From: Citrobacter sp. 18056
GTDB taxonomy: Bacteria; Pseudomonadota; Gammaproteobacteria; Enterobacterales; Enterobacteriaceae
Length of the DNA: 64,000 bases
Direction of reading: 5' to 3'
NCBI GenBank assembly: GCA_902706235.1
Contig: CACSJR010000009.1
Span: 176,324 to 240,323, forward strand
Positions 19,105-26,863 of this stretch are shown one piece after another. The notes below the pieces were generated by a model that saw only the letters and a program-made list of their open reading frames with translations, searched no databases and was not told the origin of the DNA. Made by a program: the position numbers and the translations under genes. Position 1 is the first letter of the stretch; each line of letters begins with the position of its first letter.

Positions 19105-20121
19105 TTATTGATAGGCAAAGGTGATTGTTGCTGTCGCATTGGCGATACCAGGCGTAACAGGCGAGGCAGCCTGATAATAGCGGGCAACAAAAGGAATATT
19201 TAACGTCCCGCCAGCACTGATAATGCTGCCTACATTAAAGTAGCTATCAAACGCCACCGGGCTACCGTTGTACAGAACCTGAATACCGACCCCTCCTGCA
19301 TTCCCTGTACCGCTGGTCAACGCCAGCACGCCATTCGGTTTTGAGAGATAGCCTGCGGAGCTCATGTACGCACTGACATTGGCTGGAGAATCACAGGTGA
19401 CAGGCACCGTGAAATTCTTATCGCCTGCGGTGGACCCAATACCGTTAAAATCAGAGCGCGGCACTTTCGGGAGTGGCACGGGAATAAGGGTACTGACTGC
19501 GCAGGAAATAGCCCGATAATTGATGCTCCCGGCATAGGAAACTGAGCTGTCTGGGTCGGTTCCCAGCCCCCAGCCGGTAGCATACATCCCGATACCGAAT
19601 TTCGTTTGTGCCTGAACCAGTGTTCCCGAGCCAACCGTATTAGAGGTTTTCACCAAGGCTAGCGTCATGTTGATAGAATACGTTTTTGCACTGGTGTTTG
19701 AGATATACCCCAGAGGTGTATTTCGAGTGTCGCAAGCCGCCCCTGCTCCCGTAACACGCTGGCCCGCAGAGTTTATCAAGGTGATACCGATGCCGCTTAC
19801 ACCGGTATTATATACCCCTGGCATCCCCACCACCTCAGTCCCCGTCCCATAGTAACAAGTGATGATGGTGCTCCCCTGCGGTACGCCACTGATGTTGGCG
19901 CAGTTCCCGGCAAAGCTGAAGTATCGCTCAGTGCCAGGAATAATGTTGCCCACCGGAACGGAGGCATCAACGGCAGTGGAACCTAAGTTTGCGACCCCGG
20001 GAACACTCGGGGAACTCACGCACCCTGTGTTCGCCGCGAAGACTGCGGGTGATACCATGCCCAGCCCCGCCAGCAAACCACACAGCAGCAGGAACTTTTT
20101 TATTAAAGAGAATATAGACAT
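19105..20121 (-). CDS. Fimbrial tip adhesin of a chaperone-usher system
   Basis: A 338-residue secreted protein with a signal peptide (MSIFSLIKKFLLLCG to PAVFA, about 34 residues). An N-terminal lectin-like half contains several Cys residues, and the C-terminal pilin domain (about 205-338) ends in ATATITFAYQ, the donor-strand acceptor pattern with a penultimate Tyr. The position after the usher and the two-domain length fit a FimH-type tip adhesin. The ATG at 20121 was preferred over 20139 because GAGG lies 6 bases before it; the usher stop is 8 bp away. The receptor is unknown. Confidence 0.8.
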   Translation of the reverse strand: MSIFSLIKKFLLLCGLLAGLGMVSPAVFAANTGCVSSPSVPGVANLGSTAVDASVPVGNIIPGTERYFSFAGNCANISGVPQGSTIITCYYGTGTEVVGMPGVYNTGVSGIGITLINSAGQRVTGAGAACDTRNTPLGYISNTSAKTYSINMTLALVKTSNTVGSGTLVQAQTKFGIGMYATGWGLGTDPDSSVSYAGSINYRAISCAVSTLIPVPLPKVPRSDFNGIGSTAGDKNFTVPVTCDSPANVSAYMSSAGYLSKPNGVLALTSGTGNAGGVGIQVLYNGSPVAFDSYFNVGSIISAGGTLNIPFVARYYQAASPVTPGIANATATITFAYQ

Positions 20122-20129
20122 CACTTTCC

Positions 20130-22730
20130 TCACTGACATTGACCGCTGAGCGTCTGTACGCCCGCATTATCTGCTGTCTGTCTGTTCAGGGAATAATGCA
20201 CGGAACACTGTTCTCCGGCCTCATTACCCCACTTCACCTGTAACGCCCCACTGTCTGCCAAACCGGTCAGGTAAACCTGTCCGCCATCGCCGACAATAAA
20301 GCCTTGCGCGCCTTTCTGCGCCGGGTCAGTCACCATTGCCCCAAATGGAACAGGCGCACCGCCCGCCCGCAGAATCGTCATCAGCGCACGCTGACCGACG
20401 CTAGCGCTAAAGCTCGCCCGCACTACCGCGCCGCGCGTAGGGACGACGTTCTGGTTATTAAGTGCGAGATCCACATCGTCAGGAAGCGTTTCGGGGTCGA
20501 GCTGTACATGGTTCCGGCGATACGGTGTGGTGTAAGGCACAATGGCATAGCCGCGCCAGTCTGTTTTCACCCCGGTCTGATTGTTCACCCCCACGCCATC
20601 GGCACCCGGCGCCTGGACCAGCGCGACGGTTTCGCCCATTGGCTGACCAAACGTCACTCCGTTTTCATGCACCACCACTCCGCCCTGCACGCCATAGTTA
20701 ATGCGTTGGGTGTTTCTGTCGTAGGCATAGCCGCCAGTCACTTCACCATAGGTGCCACGATAATCGGCGTTCAGATTGCCACTGTTGCCCGTGCCCTGAC
20801 TGCCATATCCTTCCTGCACGTTCCAGCTGAGATTATTGTCTTCCAGCGCGGTTCCGTTGAGGCCGACGGTCTGGGTCGTATTGCCGTGCTTGCTGGTGTT
20901 CAACGTGTAGCTCGCCCAGGTATTGGGCAGGAACAGGCTAAACGGAACGTTAACGTTGAGACTAACGACCTGATCCCGGTCGTAAACGCGCCCGGTTGTT
21001 GAGTTGCTGCCGATCGCTGAGCCATTGCTGGTCATGCCGTTTTCGTTATAGCTGTAGTTCAGGCCGTAACTGATACCGTTCCATGAGTTGTTATATCCGG
21101 CGCCAATCGAGCGCAGAGTGCGATCGCTGTTCCAGTAGTCTTCGCTTATCCAGCTCAGGGAGAGCGAGCCCGCGTTTTCGCCAAGAATCTGACTGATAGT
21201 GACTTCGCTGCGATTACGGCGACGCTCGGGTATCAGTTGATAGTTGTCATTACCGTCATGATACGTATCCATGACTTCCTGAAGGCTGTAATAGCCACTT
21301 GTCGAGTAGCGATAACCCGCGATGGCGAAGTTTGTTCCGGTCTGCACGATGTTTTTGCTGTAACGAACCCGCCACGACTGACCACTTTCTTTTAACTGAT
21401 CCTGCGCCGTGGACCAGGCCTGGGTAACATCTGTCGATACTGCACCGAAATCCCCCAGGTTCTTGCCCAATCCCAACGCAAGCGACTGATATTTGCTGGC
21501 AAACTGTCCGCCGCCATAAGCCGTGAAGCCTGCTGGCAGGCCGTAAATAGCCGTGCCCTGGCTGAAAGGCGTGTTATCCACACTGTGGCTATAGGAACGA
21601 TATTGCCCGGCGGTGACGCTGTATTTCAGGCGACCTTCACGTTGCAATACCGGCAGTGACGCAAACGGCACGACCATTAATTGTTCGCTGCCATCCGCTT
21701 CCTTTATGGTCACGTACAGATCGCCAGAACCGCCTGTCGGGTACATGTCGTTGATTTTAAACGCGCCCGGCGAGACATAACTCTGGTAAATGATGTAGCC
21801 GTTCTGGCGGATGATGACCTGGGCGTTGGTTCGGGCGATGCCGCGTACCACTGGCGCGTAACCTTTCTGGCTGTCTGGCAACATGTCATCATCAGAGGCG
21901 AGCTGCGCCCCGCGAAACGGCACGCTGTCAAACACGTCTGACGGAGAACTACTGTCACCCATCACCAACTGGCTTTTCAGTGAAATAATGCTGCGCGCGG
22001 CATAGGTATAAACCGTATCCCACTTGTCCTGACCATTGCTGTCGCGGCTCCAGGTGGTGTAGTTTCGCAACCGCCATGGACCGACGTTAATCCCTGGGCG
22101 CAGATTGGCATACTGGCTGTCGTTATCCCGCCCGTTACCGCTTCGGGCATAGTTATTCGCCCCGTTAAAGCTGTAATTGAGCAGAAAAGCCGGGATACCG
22201 TTGTCCCATTGCGTTTCAGGTACTACGCCGCGCGCACTCTGCGACACCGCCATCTGCGGAATGCTCAGCAACAGTTGCTGGCCACTGAAGCGGAACTCGG
22301 CTTTAGCCTGGGGGATCGCCCCGAGCTGAGCGCATTTGGCGTTTTTATCTCCCAGCGCCGGGAATAACGCGGTTTTGACGCCCATCTCATTCAGCTCAGC
22401 CACGCTCAGGCATGGCTGCAGGATGTTGTTACCCGAAGCGTCTTTTTGCAGACTGAATTCAACGTCACGCGTATCCTGCAAATCGTTGTTGAGATAGATA
22501 TCGATGTGATAAATACCCGGCGGCTGGCCCGCTCCGTCTTCAAAAACGGAGAGGTCAGTCATCCCCTGGTGAGGCGCATCCACTTCCAGCAGCGCCGGGT
22601 TAAAGACATCACGGGCCAGGGCGCTGAGCGGAAAACTGCCCAGCAGGACAAACTGCCCGGCAATCAGATAGGCCAGCTTGTTTACCCTGAGATCGGGCAT
22701 GTGCCTGCCCTGTTTTATTGTGCGATTCAT
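20130..22730 (-). CDS. Outer-membrane fimbrial usher
   Basis: An 866-residue FimD/PapC-family usher, the outer-membrane pore that polymerises chaperone-bound subunits. A signal peptide (to about residue 39, LSALA) precedes RDVFNPALLEVD, the usual usher start. FDSVPFRGAQLASDDDMLPDSQKGYAPVVRGIA (near 265) and the plug region VRQNGYIIYQ-like IIRQNGYIIYQSYVSPGAFKINDMYPTG are typical. The end has paired Cys residues (EQCSVHY to LSGQCQ) of the C-terminal plug. The start has AGGAG upstream. Confidence 0.93.
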   Translation of the reverse strand: MNRTIKQGRHMPDLRVNKLAYLIAGQFVLLGSFPLSALARDVFNPALLEVDAPHQGMTDLSVFEDGAGQPPGIYHIDIYLNNDLQDTRDVEFSLQKDASGNNILQPCLSVAELNEMGVKTALFPALGDKNAKCAQLGAIPQAKAEFRFSGQQLLLSIPQMAVSQSARGVVPETQWDNGIPAFLLNYSFNGANNYARSGNGRDNDSQYANLRPGINVGPWRLRNYTTWSRDSNGQDKWDTVYTYAARSIISLKSQLVMGDSSSPSDVFDSVPFRGAQLASDDDMLPDSQKGYAPVVRGIARTNAQVIIRQNGYIIYQSYVSPGAFKINDMYPTGGSGDLYVTIKEADGSEQLMVVPFASLPVLQREGRLKYSVTAGQYRSYSHSVDNTPFSQGTAIYGLPAGFTAYGGGQFASKYQSLALGLGKNLGDFGAVSTDVTQAWSTAQDQLKESGQSWRVRYSKNIVQTGTNFAIAGYRYSTSGYYSLQEVMDTYHDGNDNYQLIPERRRNRSEVTISQILGENAGSLSLSWISEDYWNSDRTLRSIGAGYNNSWNGISYGLNYSYNENGMTSNGSAIGSNSTTGRVYDRDQVVSLNVNVPFSLFLPNTWASYTLNTSKHGNTTQTVGLNGTALEDNNLSWNVQEGYGSQGTGNSGNLNADYRGTYGEVTGGYAYDRNTQRINYGVQGGVVVHENGVTFGQPMGETVALVQAPGADGVGVNNQTGVKTDWRGYAIVPYTTPYRRNHVQLDPETLPDDVDLALNNQNVVPTRGAVVRASFSASVGQRALMTILRAGGAPVPFGAMVTDPAQKGAQGFIVGDGGQVYLTGLADSGALQVKWGNEAGEQCSVHYSLNRQTADNAGVQTLSGQCQ

Positions 22731-22810
22731 CCTTTAACTCCTGCCCGCAGAGCGGTTTCCTGATAAAACATCTATTGCTTTCAGCTGTGTTTTTCTGGAG
22801 TCGTTACCTG

Positions 22811-23488
22811 TTACATTGCGCCTTTGTGTTCCGGGCCGATGGCCCCGTAATCACTGATAATTTTCCAGCTGACGCTGCCGCCACTGACGCCAGCGGGCAG
22901 CGCAAACTTCGCCGTGCTTTGCGGCGCGACATAGGTCACGTTTTTCAGCGCTTTGCCCGCCACGCTGATTTGCATAAAGTTCATGTAAAACGGCGTTGGG
23001 TTGGTCACCTGTACGCTGTCACCGCTGCGCTGCCAGGTGAGCTGGCTGGCTACGTCTTCAGGGGTCCCTTTCAGACCGGTGGGGCGGAAGATGAGCTTGA
23101 TACGGTTTTTGACGGCTATTTGCAGCGTGTTCTGGTTGCTGCTGACTTCAGCCGCAGGAATCGCTTTGATATTCATCCAGTACAGCGATTCACGATCGTT
23201 GGGCAGATTGCCGCCTGCGCGGACCACTCGCAGCACGTTCTGCTGCCCGCCGTCGAGACGAAACAGCGGCGGGGTCACCATAAAGGGGGCTTTCTCAGCG
23301 CCACCAGTGGTGGTATCGACCCAGGACTGCACCAGATAGGGCACTTTGTCCGGGTTAGTGACGCTCAGTGAAGACTCCTTCTTACTTCCGTCATAAATAA
23401 GGCGTGTGCCGCCCACGATCACACCCGCCTGAGCCAACGTTGAAATGGCCAACAGTGCAGCCAGTAACGAGCCAGTAAACATTTTCAT
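22811..23488 (-). CDS. Periplasmic fimbrial chaperone
   Basis: A 225-residue PapD-family chaperone with a signal peptide of about 21 residues (to LAQA). The conserved subunit-anchor Arg lies in GGTRLIYDGSKKESSLSVTN and the Lys in VKNRIKLIFRPTGL (near 120-130). The G1 strand NTLQIAVKNRIK is visible. It caps subunits by donor-strand complementation and delivers them to the adjacent usher. It is separated from the major pilin gene by a hairpin with a T tract. Confidence 0.92.
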   Translation of the reverse strand: MKMFTGSLLAALLAISTLAQAGVIVGGTRLIYDGSKKESSLSVTNPDKVPYLVQSWVDTTTGGAEKAPFMVTPPLFRLDGGQQNVLRVVRAGGNLPNDRESLYWMNIKAIPAAEVSSNQNTLQIAVKNRIKLIFRPTGLKGTPEDVASQLTWQRSGDSVQVTNPTPFYMNFMQISVAGKALKNVTYVAPQSTAKFALPAGVSGGSVSWKIISDYGAIGPEHKGAM

Positions 23489-23510
23489 ATCAATATCCTG
23501 TCGAGGAGAT

Positions 23511-23540
23511 AAAAAATGGCCGGCACTGTTGCCGCCGGCC
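23511..23540 (-). terminator. Attenuator-like hairpin between major pilin and chaperone genes
   Basis: On the minus strand a perfect 7-bp stem GGCCGGC/GCCGGCC with a 9-base loop is followed directly by ATTTTTTA. It lies after the pilin stop and before the chaperone start, where a partial terminator would give far more pilin than assembly proteins, a known arrangement in fimbrial operons. Confidence 0.75.
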
Positions 23541-23574
23541 TGTTCGCTAATCTCCGGCCCTTGCGGGCAGAGTC

Positions 23575-24102
23575 TTAGTTGTAAATAACGCTGAAGTTCG
23601 CCACACTGTTCGCAGGACCCGCGGTAACGTCAGAAGTCACTGATTTGTAGCGAGCAACGAACGGCAGATTGTTCATAGAGGCGCCAGACTGCAGTGTGTA
23701 TGCCGCAGATGGCTGAAACAGTGGCAGAACACCATTGGTGTCAGAGAGCTGGATACCGACACCCGTTGCAACACCTGCTTCCTGAGTCAGTTGCAGAAGG
23801 CTGTTGTCGCCGTTCAGGGCAGTACCATCAAACTTAATGCTGGCGGTAGAAACGGTGACCGGGCAGTTGGTCAGCTGAATGTCGAAACTGGTAGCAGCAG
23901 CGGTGTCGCCGGTGTTCAAAAGCTCAGATCTAGCGACCTGACCCAGATTCACCTGCAGTGGGTTTGAGACAGTGTTAATAACATCGCAACCTGCATCGAT
24001 AATTTCACCGGTGAAATTAACCTGGCCCGCAGCCGCGAATGCGTTAGCCGTAGACAGAACAGCAGTAGCCGCGATAGCCATAGCGATTACATTCTTTTTC
24101 AT
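23575..24102 (-). CDS. Major fimbrial subunit
   Basis: A 175-residue type-1-like pilin. The signal peptide (about 1-24, ending AFAA) is followed by GQVNFTGEIIDAGCDV, in which the first Cys pairs with the Cys in QLTNCPV (near 78). The C-terminus ANSVANFSVIYN has the penultimate Tyr and the beta-zipper pattern needed for chaperone recognition. It is the first gene of the operon pilin-chaperone-usher-adhesin-LuxR. Confidence 0.92.
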   Translation of the reverse strand: MKKNVIAMAIAATAVLSTANAFAAAGQVNFTGEIIDAGCDVINTVSNPLQVNLGQVARSELLNTGDTAAATSFDIQLTNCPVTVSTASIKFDGTALNGDNSLLQLTQEAGVATGVGIQLSDTNGVLPLFQPSAAYTLQSGASMNNLPFVARYKSVTSDVTAGPANSVANFSVIYN

Positions 24103-24512
24103 AACGATTTCCTTTTGTTTATATAAGTCATGCCAACGAACTCAGGCAATAAGATGCCCATCAAACACCCGAGGGTAATTGAACTTTCCGTTAAACATTT
24201 CCTTGCTTCATCAATTGAATTGCACAGTGACCGTTTTATTGACAACAATTAAATCAATCTACAACTGAATACTCTCAGCCAGTCAGGCTTGAACGCCCGG
24301 GGAAAACTGACTTACATTCAAAATCAATCTATCTCACCAACCACCAATTCACTGCATGAATCAATTTTCATTAGATCACCTACTAAACGCAAGGTGTTTT
24401 TGGGTGTAATTTTACACCGCGACTTTCATTCACTTAATAAAAGTTCTTTACCATAATGCAGCCACTTATTAACGAAGTAAGAATAATCTTAGGCGCAAGC
24501 AAGGTGACATAA
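24103..24512. promoter_or_regulatory. AT-rich divergent control region of the fimbrial operon and regulators
   Basis: These 410 bp separate the pilin gene from the first IprA-like regulator and contain no gene I can support. AAATCAATCTA occurs twice as a direct repeat (24251-24261 and 24321-24331), and a 16-bp palindrome lies at 24403-24418. The base composition is clearly lower in GC than in the flanking ent genes. No long inverted repeats of the fimS invertible-switch type were found by eye. Confidence 0.55.
24403..24418. promoter_or_regulatory. Palindromic operator candidate GGTGTAA-TT-TTACACC
   Basis: A perfect 7+2+7 palindrome lies 94 bp before the first regulator gene and about 300 bp from the pilin start. 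Such symmetry suits a dimeric regulator, for example one of the two adjacent Crp-like proteins. No T tract follows, so a terminator is unlikely. Confidence 0.5.
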
Positions 24513-25178
24513 GTGACTATTAATGAAGGACAAAAAAAACTTTCTTTAGAAAACACAAATATCAGGAATAAAAAACCGACCACTGAAATAGAAAAATTGC
24601 TTTATCATCTCACGCCACTTTCTAACAAGATTGAAACAAAAAATCGTCAAACAATTAACTACATGAATGACGAAAAACGAAAGTGTTTTTTGTTGCATAA
24701 AGGTAGCGTTTCGCTGTACCGCAGCGTTGATGGGATGGTGCTAAACACAGAGTCCGCGCCTTTTATTTTTGGCGTGAGCACGCAACTAATGGATCCTGAG
24801 TATCTTTTTATCCGCACACATGACGTGTCAGAGGTGAGCTGGTTGTCGCTGGAAGTTGCTAATCAGGTGATTGCCGATAATAACCTCTGGCGGTCGCTGT
24901 CTCAGATGCTGATATATACCGTGACGCGGGTTTACGATCACTGCACCAAAATATCGTCTCTGTCGTCATACGATATTATTCGTTACCAACTCTATGAATT
25001 AATGAGCGAACCAGACGCCATTCGCCAGAGCGTAACTATCGCCAACTATGTGCAGAGTCGCTCGTTTTTATCGCGCAGTAGCATCATGAAAATCCTGGCA
25101 CAGCTCAAAACCGGGGGCTACATCACTACCGACCGTGGGCTACTGCTGGCTATCCATAACATTCCGCTGAAGTATTAA
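24513..25178 (+). CDS. YaiV/IprA-like winged-helix regulator, first of two
   Basis: A 221-residue protein resembling E. coli YaiV (IprA): an N-terminal cyclic-nucleotide-binding-like barrel (FLLHKGSVSLYRSVDGMV near 53, APFIFGVSTQL near 77) and a C-terminal winged helix (QSRSFLSRSSIMKILAQLKTGGYITTDRGLLLAI). It shares layout and motifs with the gene that follows, so the two look like a duplication. It opens with GTG at 24513, with AAGGTG 7 bases before. Codon use is AT-rich, especially at the 5' end. Control of the divergent fimbrial operon is likely from position; YaiV-type genes are often linked to fimbriae. Confidence 0.75.
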   Translation: MTINEGQKKLSLENTNIRNKKPTTEIEKLLYHLTPLSNKIETKNRQTINYMNDEKRKCFLLHKGSVSLYRSVDGMVLNTESAPFIFGVSTQLMDPEYLFIRTHDVSEVSWLSLEVANQVIADNNLWRSLSQMLIYTVTRVYDHCTKISSLSSYDIIRYQLYELMSEPDAIRQSVTIANYVQSRSFLSRSSIMKILAQLKTGGYITTDRGLLLAIHNIPLKY

Positions 25179-25241
25179 TGTACTCAATGGCGTGCTATTG
25201 CTAGATTTAAAGCATGAGCGGGTCACTATAAACGTACAGTT

Positions 25242-25883
25242 ATGAAAGAGTCTTTCCTGCATGGCATGACGACAACGGTTATGTCTCAGTCCACGCGTGA
25301 TCTCATCGATGTGCTCACGCCGTATGTCACGTTTGAGGATGTTCCGGCCAATACGCAACTGCCCTTTTCCGTGGAGGGCGTGAACCAGTGTTACATCCTG
25401 TTATCTGGCCTCGTAAAAGCGGGCAGAAGCACCGATGACTTCGTTATCTCGTCCATCACCACACCCAATATTTTGGGCATCACCAATAGAATTCCAAATG
25501 AATCGGGCCTCTATATTGAAACGGTCACCGAGGCGAGGATAGCCACGTTACCCACCACACGAGCCAATGAAATTATTGCGCAAAATAATGCCTGGGAACT
25601 GTTGGCGGGCCACATGACAGTCATCGCCAGCAACCTCTATAAAAAGAGTGTGCTGATAAGCGCCCCCACCACCTACGATGTGATGAAATTTCAGCTCATC
25701 GCGCTGATGCAGGAGCCAGCAGACCTGCGAGAATCCCACTCTGCGGCGAAATATATCCTTGAGCGCACACGCCTGTCGCGCAGCACGGTAATGAAAATGC
25801 TCTCTCAGCTGAAACTGGGGAGATATATCGAAATGGAAGACGGCGTGCTAAAAGCGGTGCATCGTTTGCCGGAGAAGTATTGA
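25242..25883 (+). CDS. YaiV/IprA-like winged-helix regulator, second of two
   Basis: A 213-residue paralogue of the preceding gene, 63 bp downstream. The barrel segment is CYILLSGLVKAGRSTDDF with TPNILGITNRIPN; the winged helix is LERTRLSRSTVMKMLSQLKLGRYIEMEDGVLKAVHRLPEKY, close to the C-terminus of E. coli YaiV (GNYIEMNKGKLISINRLPSEY). The first ATG is used; internal ATGs at codons 9 and 14 are possible because no strong ribosome site is seen. It is less AT-rich than its neighbour. Probably acts with the first copy on fimbrial genes (inference). Confidence 0.72.
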   Translation: MKESFLHGMTTTVMSQSTRDLIDVLTPYVTFEDVPANTQLPFSVEGVNQCYILLSGLVKAGRSTDDFVISSITTPNILGITNRIPNESGLYIETVTEARIATLPTTRANEIIAQNNAWELLAGHMTVIASNLYKKSVLISAPTTYDVMKFQLIALMQEPADLRESHSAAKYILERTRLSRSTVMKMLSQLKLGRYIEMEDGVLKAVHRLPEKY

Positions 25884-25894
25884 ATCCTCTTTCC

Positions 25895-25925
25895 CTCTCC
25901 CCAAAAGGGCGAGGGTCTGAGCGGC
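25895..25925 (+). repeat. Right copy of imperfect direct repeat flanking the fimbrial block
   Basis: This copy reads CTCTCCCCAAAAGGGCGAGG followed by GTCTGAGCGGC, directly after the second regulator and before the DUF817 gene. It pairs with 18289-18321. Its CCCTCTCCC/GGGCGAGGG arms form a hairpin with one mismatch and an AAAA loop. Confidence 0.6.
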
Positions 25926-25935
25926 TCCGTTCCCA

Positions 25936-26775
25936 CTACTGCGCCACATGGATGCGCTTTTTAATGTCCTTCAAAAACAGCGTGATGGTAAACGTCATCA
26001 TCACCAGTAGCGACCACGACCCCCATTTCCCGATATGCACTGTTGCCCATGCGCCAAGCTGATTCGGATAGCGCCAGACGCCGAAGAAGGTGCCCATATT
26101 CTCCGCCAGCCAGATAAAGAAGCCGATCAGCGCGAAAGCCAGCAGCAGCGGCATTTTATACGGCCGGTCGTAAGGGGTGAAAATCACGGTCGAACGCGCG
26201 TACATTCCCAACGCCACGGCGGCGATATACCCACGGTAATCGCCGATAAAATGATGGGTAAAGAAGTTGGCATACAGCGCAAGCGACAACAAAACAGCAT
26301 GCAGAATGGGCGGATGATGGCGAATTTTCAAATCCAGCAAACGCCAGCACTGAATGAGGTAGCTACCAACCGCCGCGTACATAAATCCACTGAACAACGG
26401 CACGCCGCCAATTTTGCTCCAGCCCGCCTGAGGGTAACTCCACGATCCAATCGCCGACGAGGTTTTGAAGAGTTCGAGGGCAAAACCCAGTAGATGAAAC
26501 AGGGTGATGGCTTTGATTTCATCCAGGCTTTCAAGCCGGGTGAAAAACATGGTGAACTGGATGGCTAAGGCGATGAGCAGTAGCACATCGTAGCGCGAAA
26601 TCCCCAGCCACCCGTCGCGCGGCACGCAGAATATCGCCACAAAGAATAAGCCCGCGAACAAACAGGCACGCAGTTCCTTGATGCCGAACCACAGAAACTC
26701 CAGCCCATAACGCTTCACGCCAGTCAACGACGTGGCGGGTGGTTTCATTAAATAGTGATCGAGTCGATTGAGCAC
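25936..26775 (-). CDS. DUF817-family inner-membrane protein
   Basis: A 279-residue polytopic membrane protein that I place in DUF817 from memory of the family's YGLEFLWFGIKELRAC start and FTHHFIGDYRGYIAA segment. About seven hydrophobic segments are visible (for example ACLFAGLFFVAIFCV near 38, VLLLIALAIQFTMFF near 63, LLLAFALIGFFIWLAENMG near 210). Histidine and aromatic residues cluster in the loops. The function is unknown. It sits between the fimbrial block and entF on the same strand as entF, 88 bp downstream of it, and may be read from the entF transcript. Confidence 0.7.
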   Translation of the reverse strand: MLNRLDHYLMKPPATSLTGVKRYGLEFLWFGIKELRACLFAGLFFVAIFCVPRDGWLGISRYDVLLLIALAIQFTMFFTRLESLDEIKAITLFHLLGFALELFKTSSAIGSWSYPQAGWSKIGGVPLFSGFMYAAVGSYLIQCWRLLDLKIRHHPPILHAVLLSLALYANFFTHHFIGDYRGYIAAVALGMYARSTVIFTPYDRPYKMPLLLAFALIGFFIWLAENMGTFFGVWRYPNQLGAWATVHIGKWGSWSLLVMMTFTITLFLKDIKKRIHVAQ

Positions 26776-26863
26776 TTCCCTTCACTCCATTACAGAAAGC
26801 GCTCATTGTGCCATAAGTGCGACAGAAGCATAGCGGGTAGCGTTATGGCCACCCGCCCTTAAA

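Noticed and set aside
24103..24512. Possible phase-variable invertible promoter of the fimS type
   Set aside because: No pair of inverted repeats spaced about 300 bp was found and no FimB/FimE-type recombinase gene is present; the repeats seen are direct.
18261..26863. Fimbrial block as an integrase-driven genomic island
   Set aside because: No tRNA, integrase, transposase or perfect attachment-site repeat is present; only the imperfect hairpin-type repeat bounds the genes, so I claim just a repeat-flanked block.
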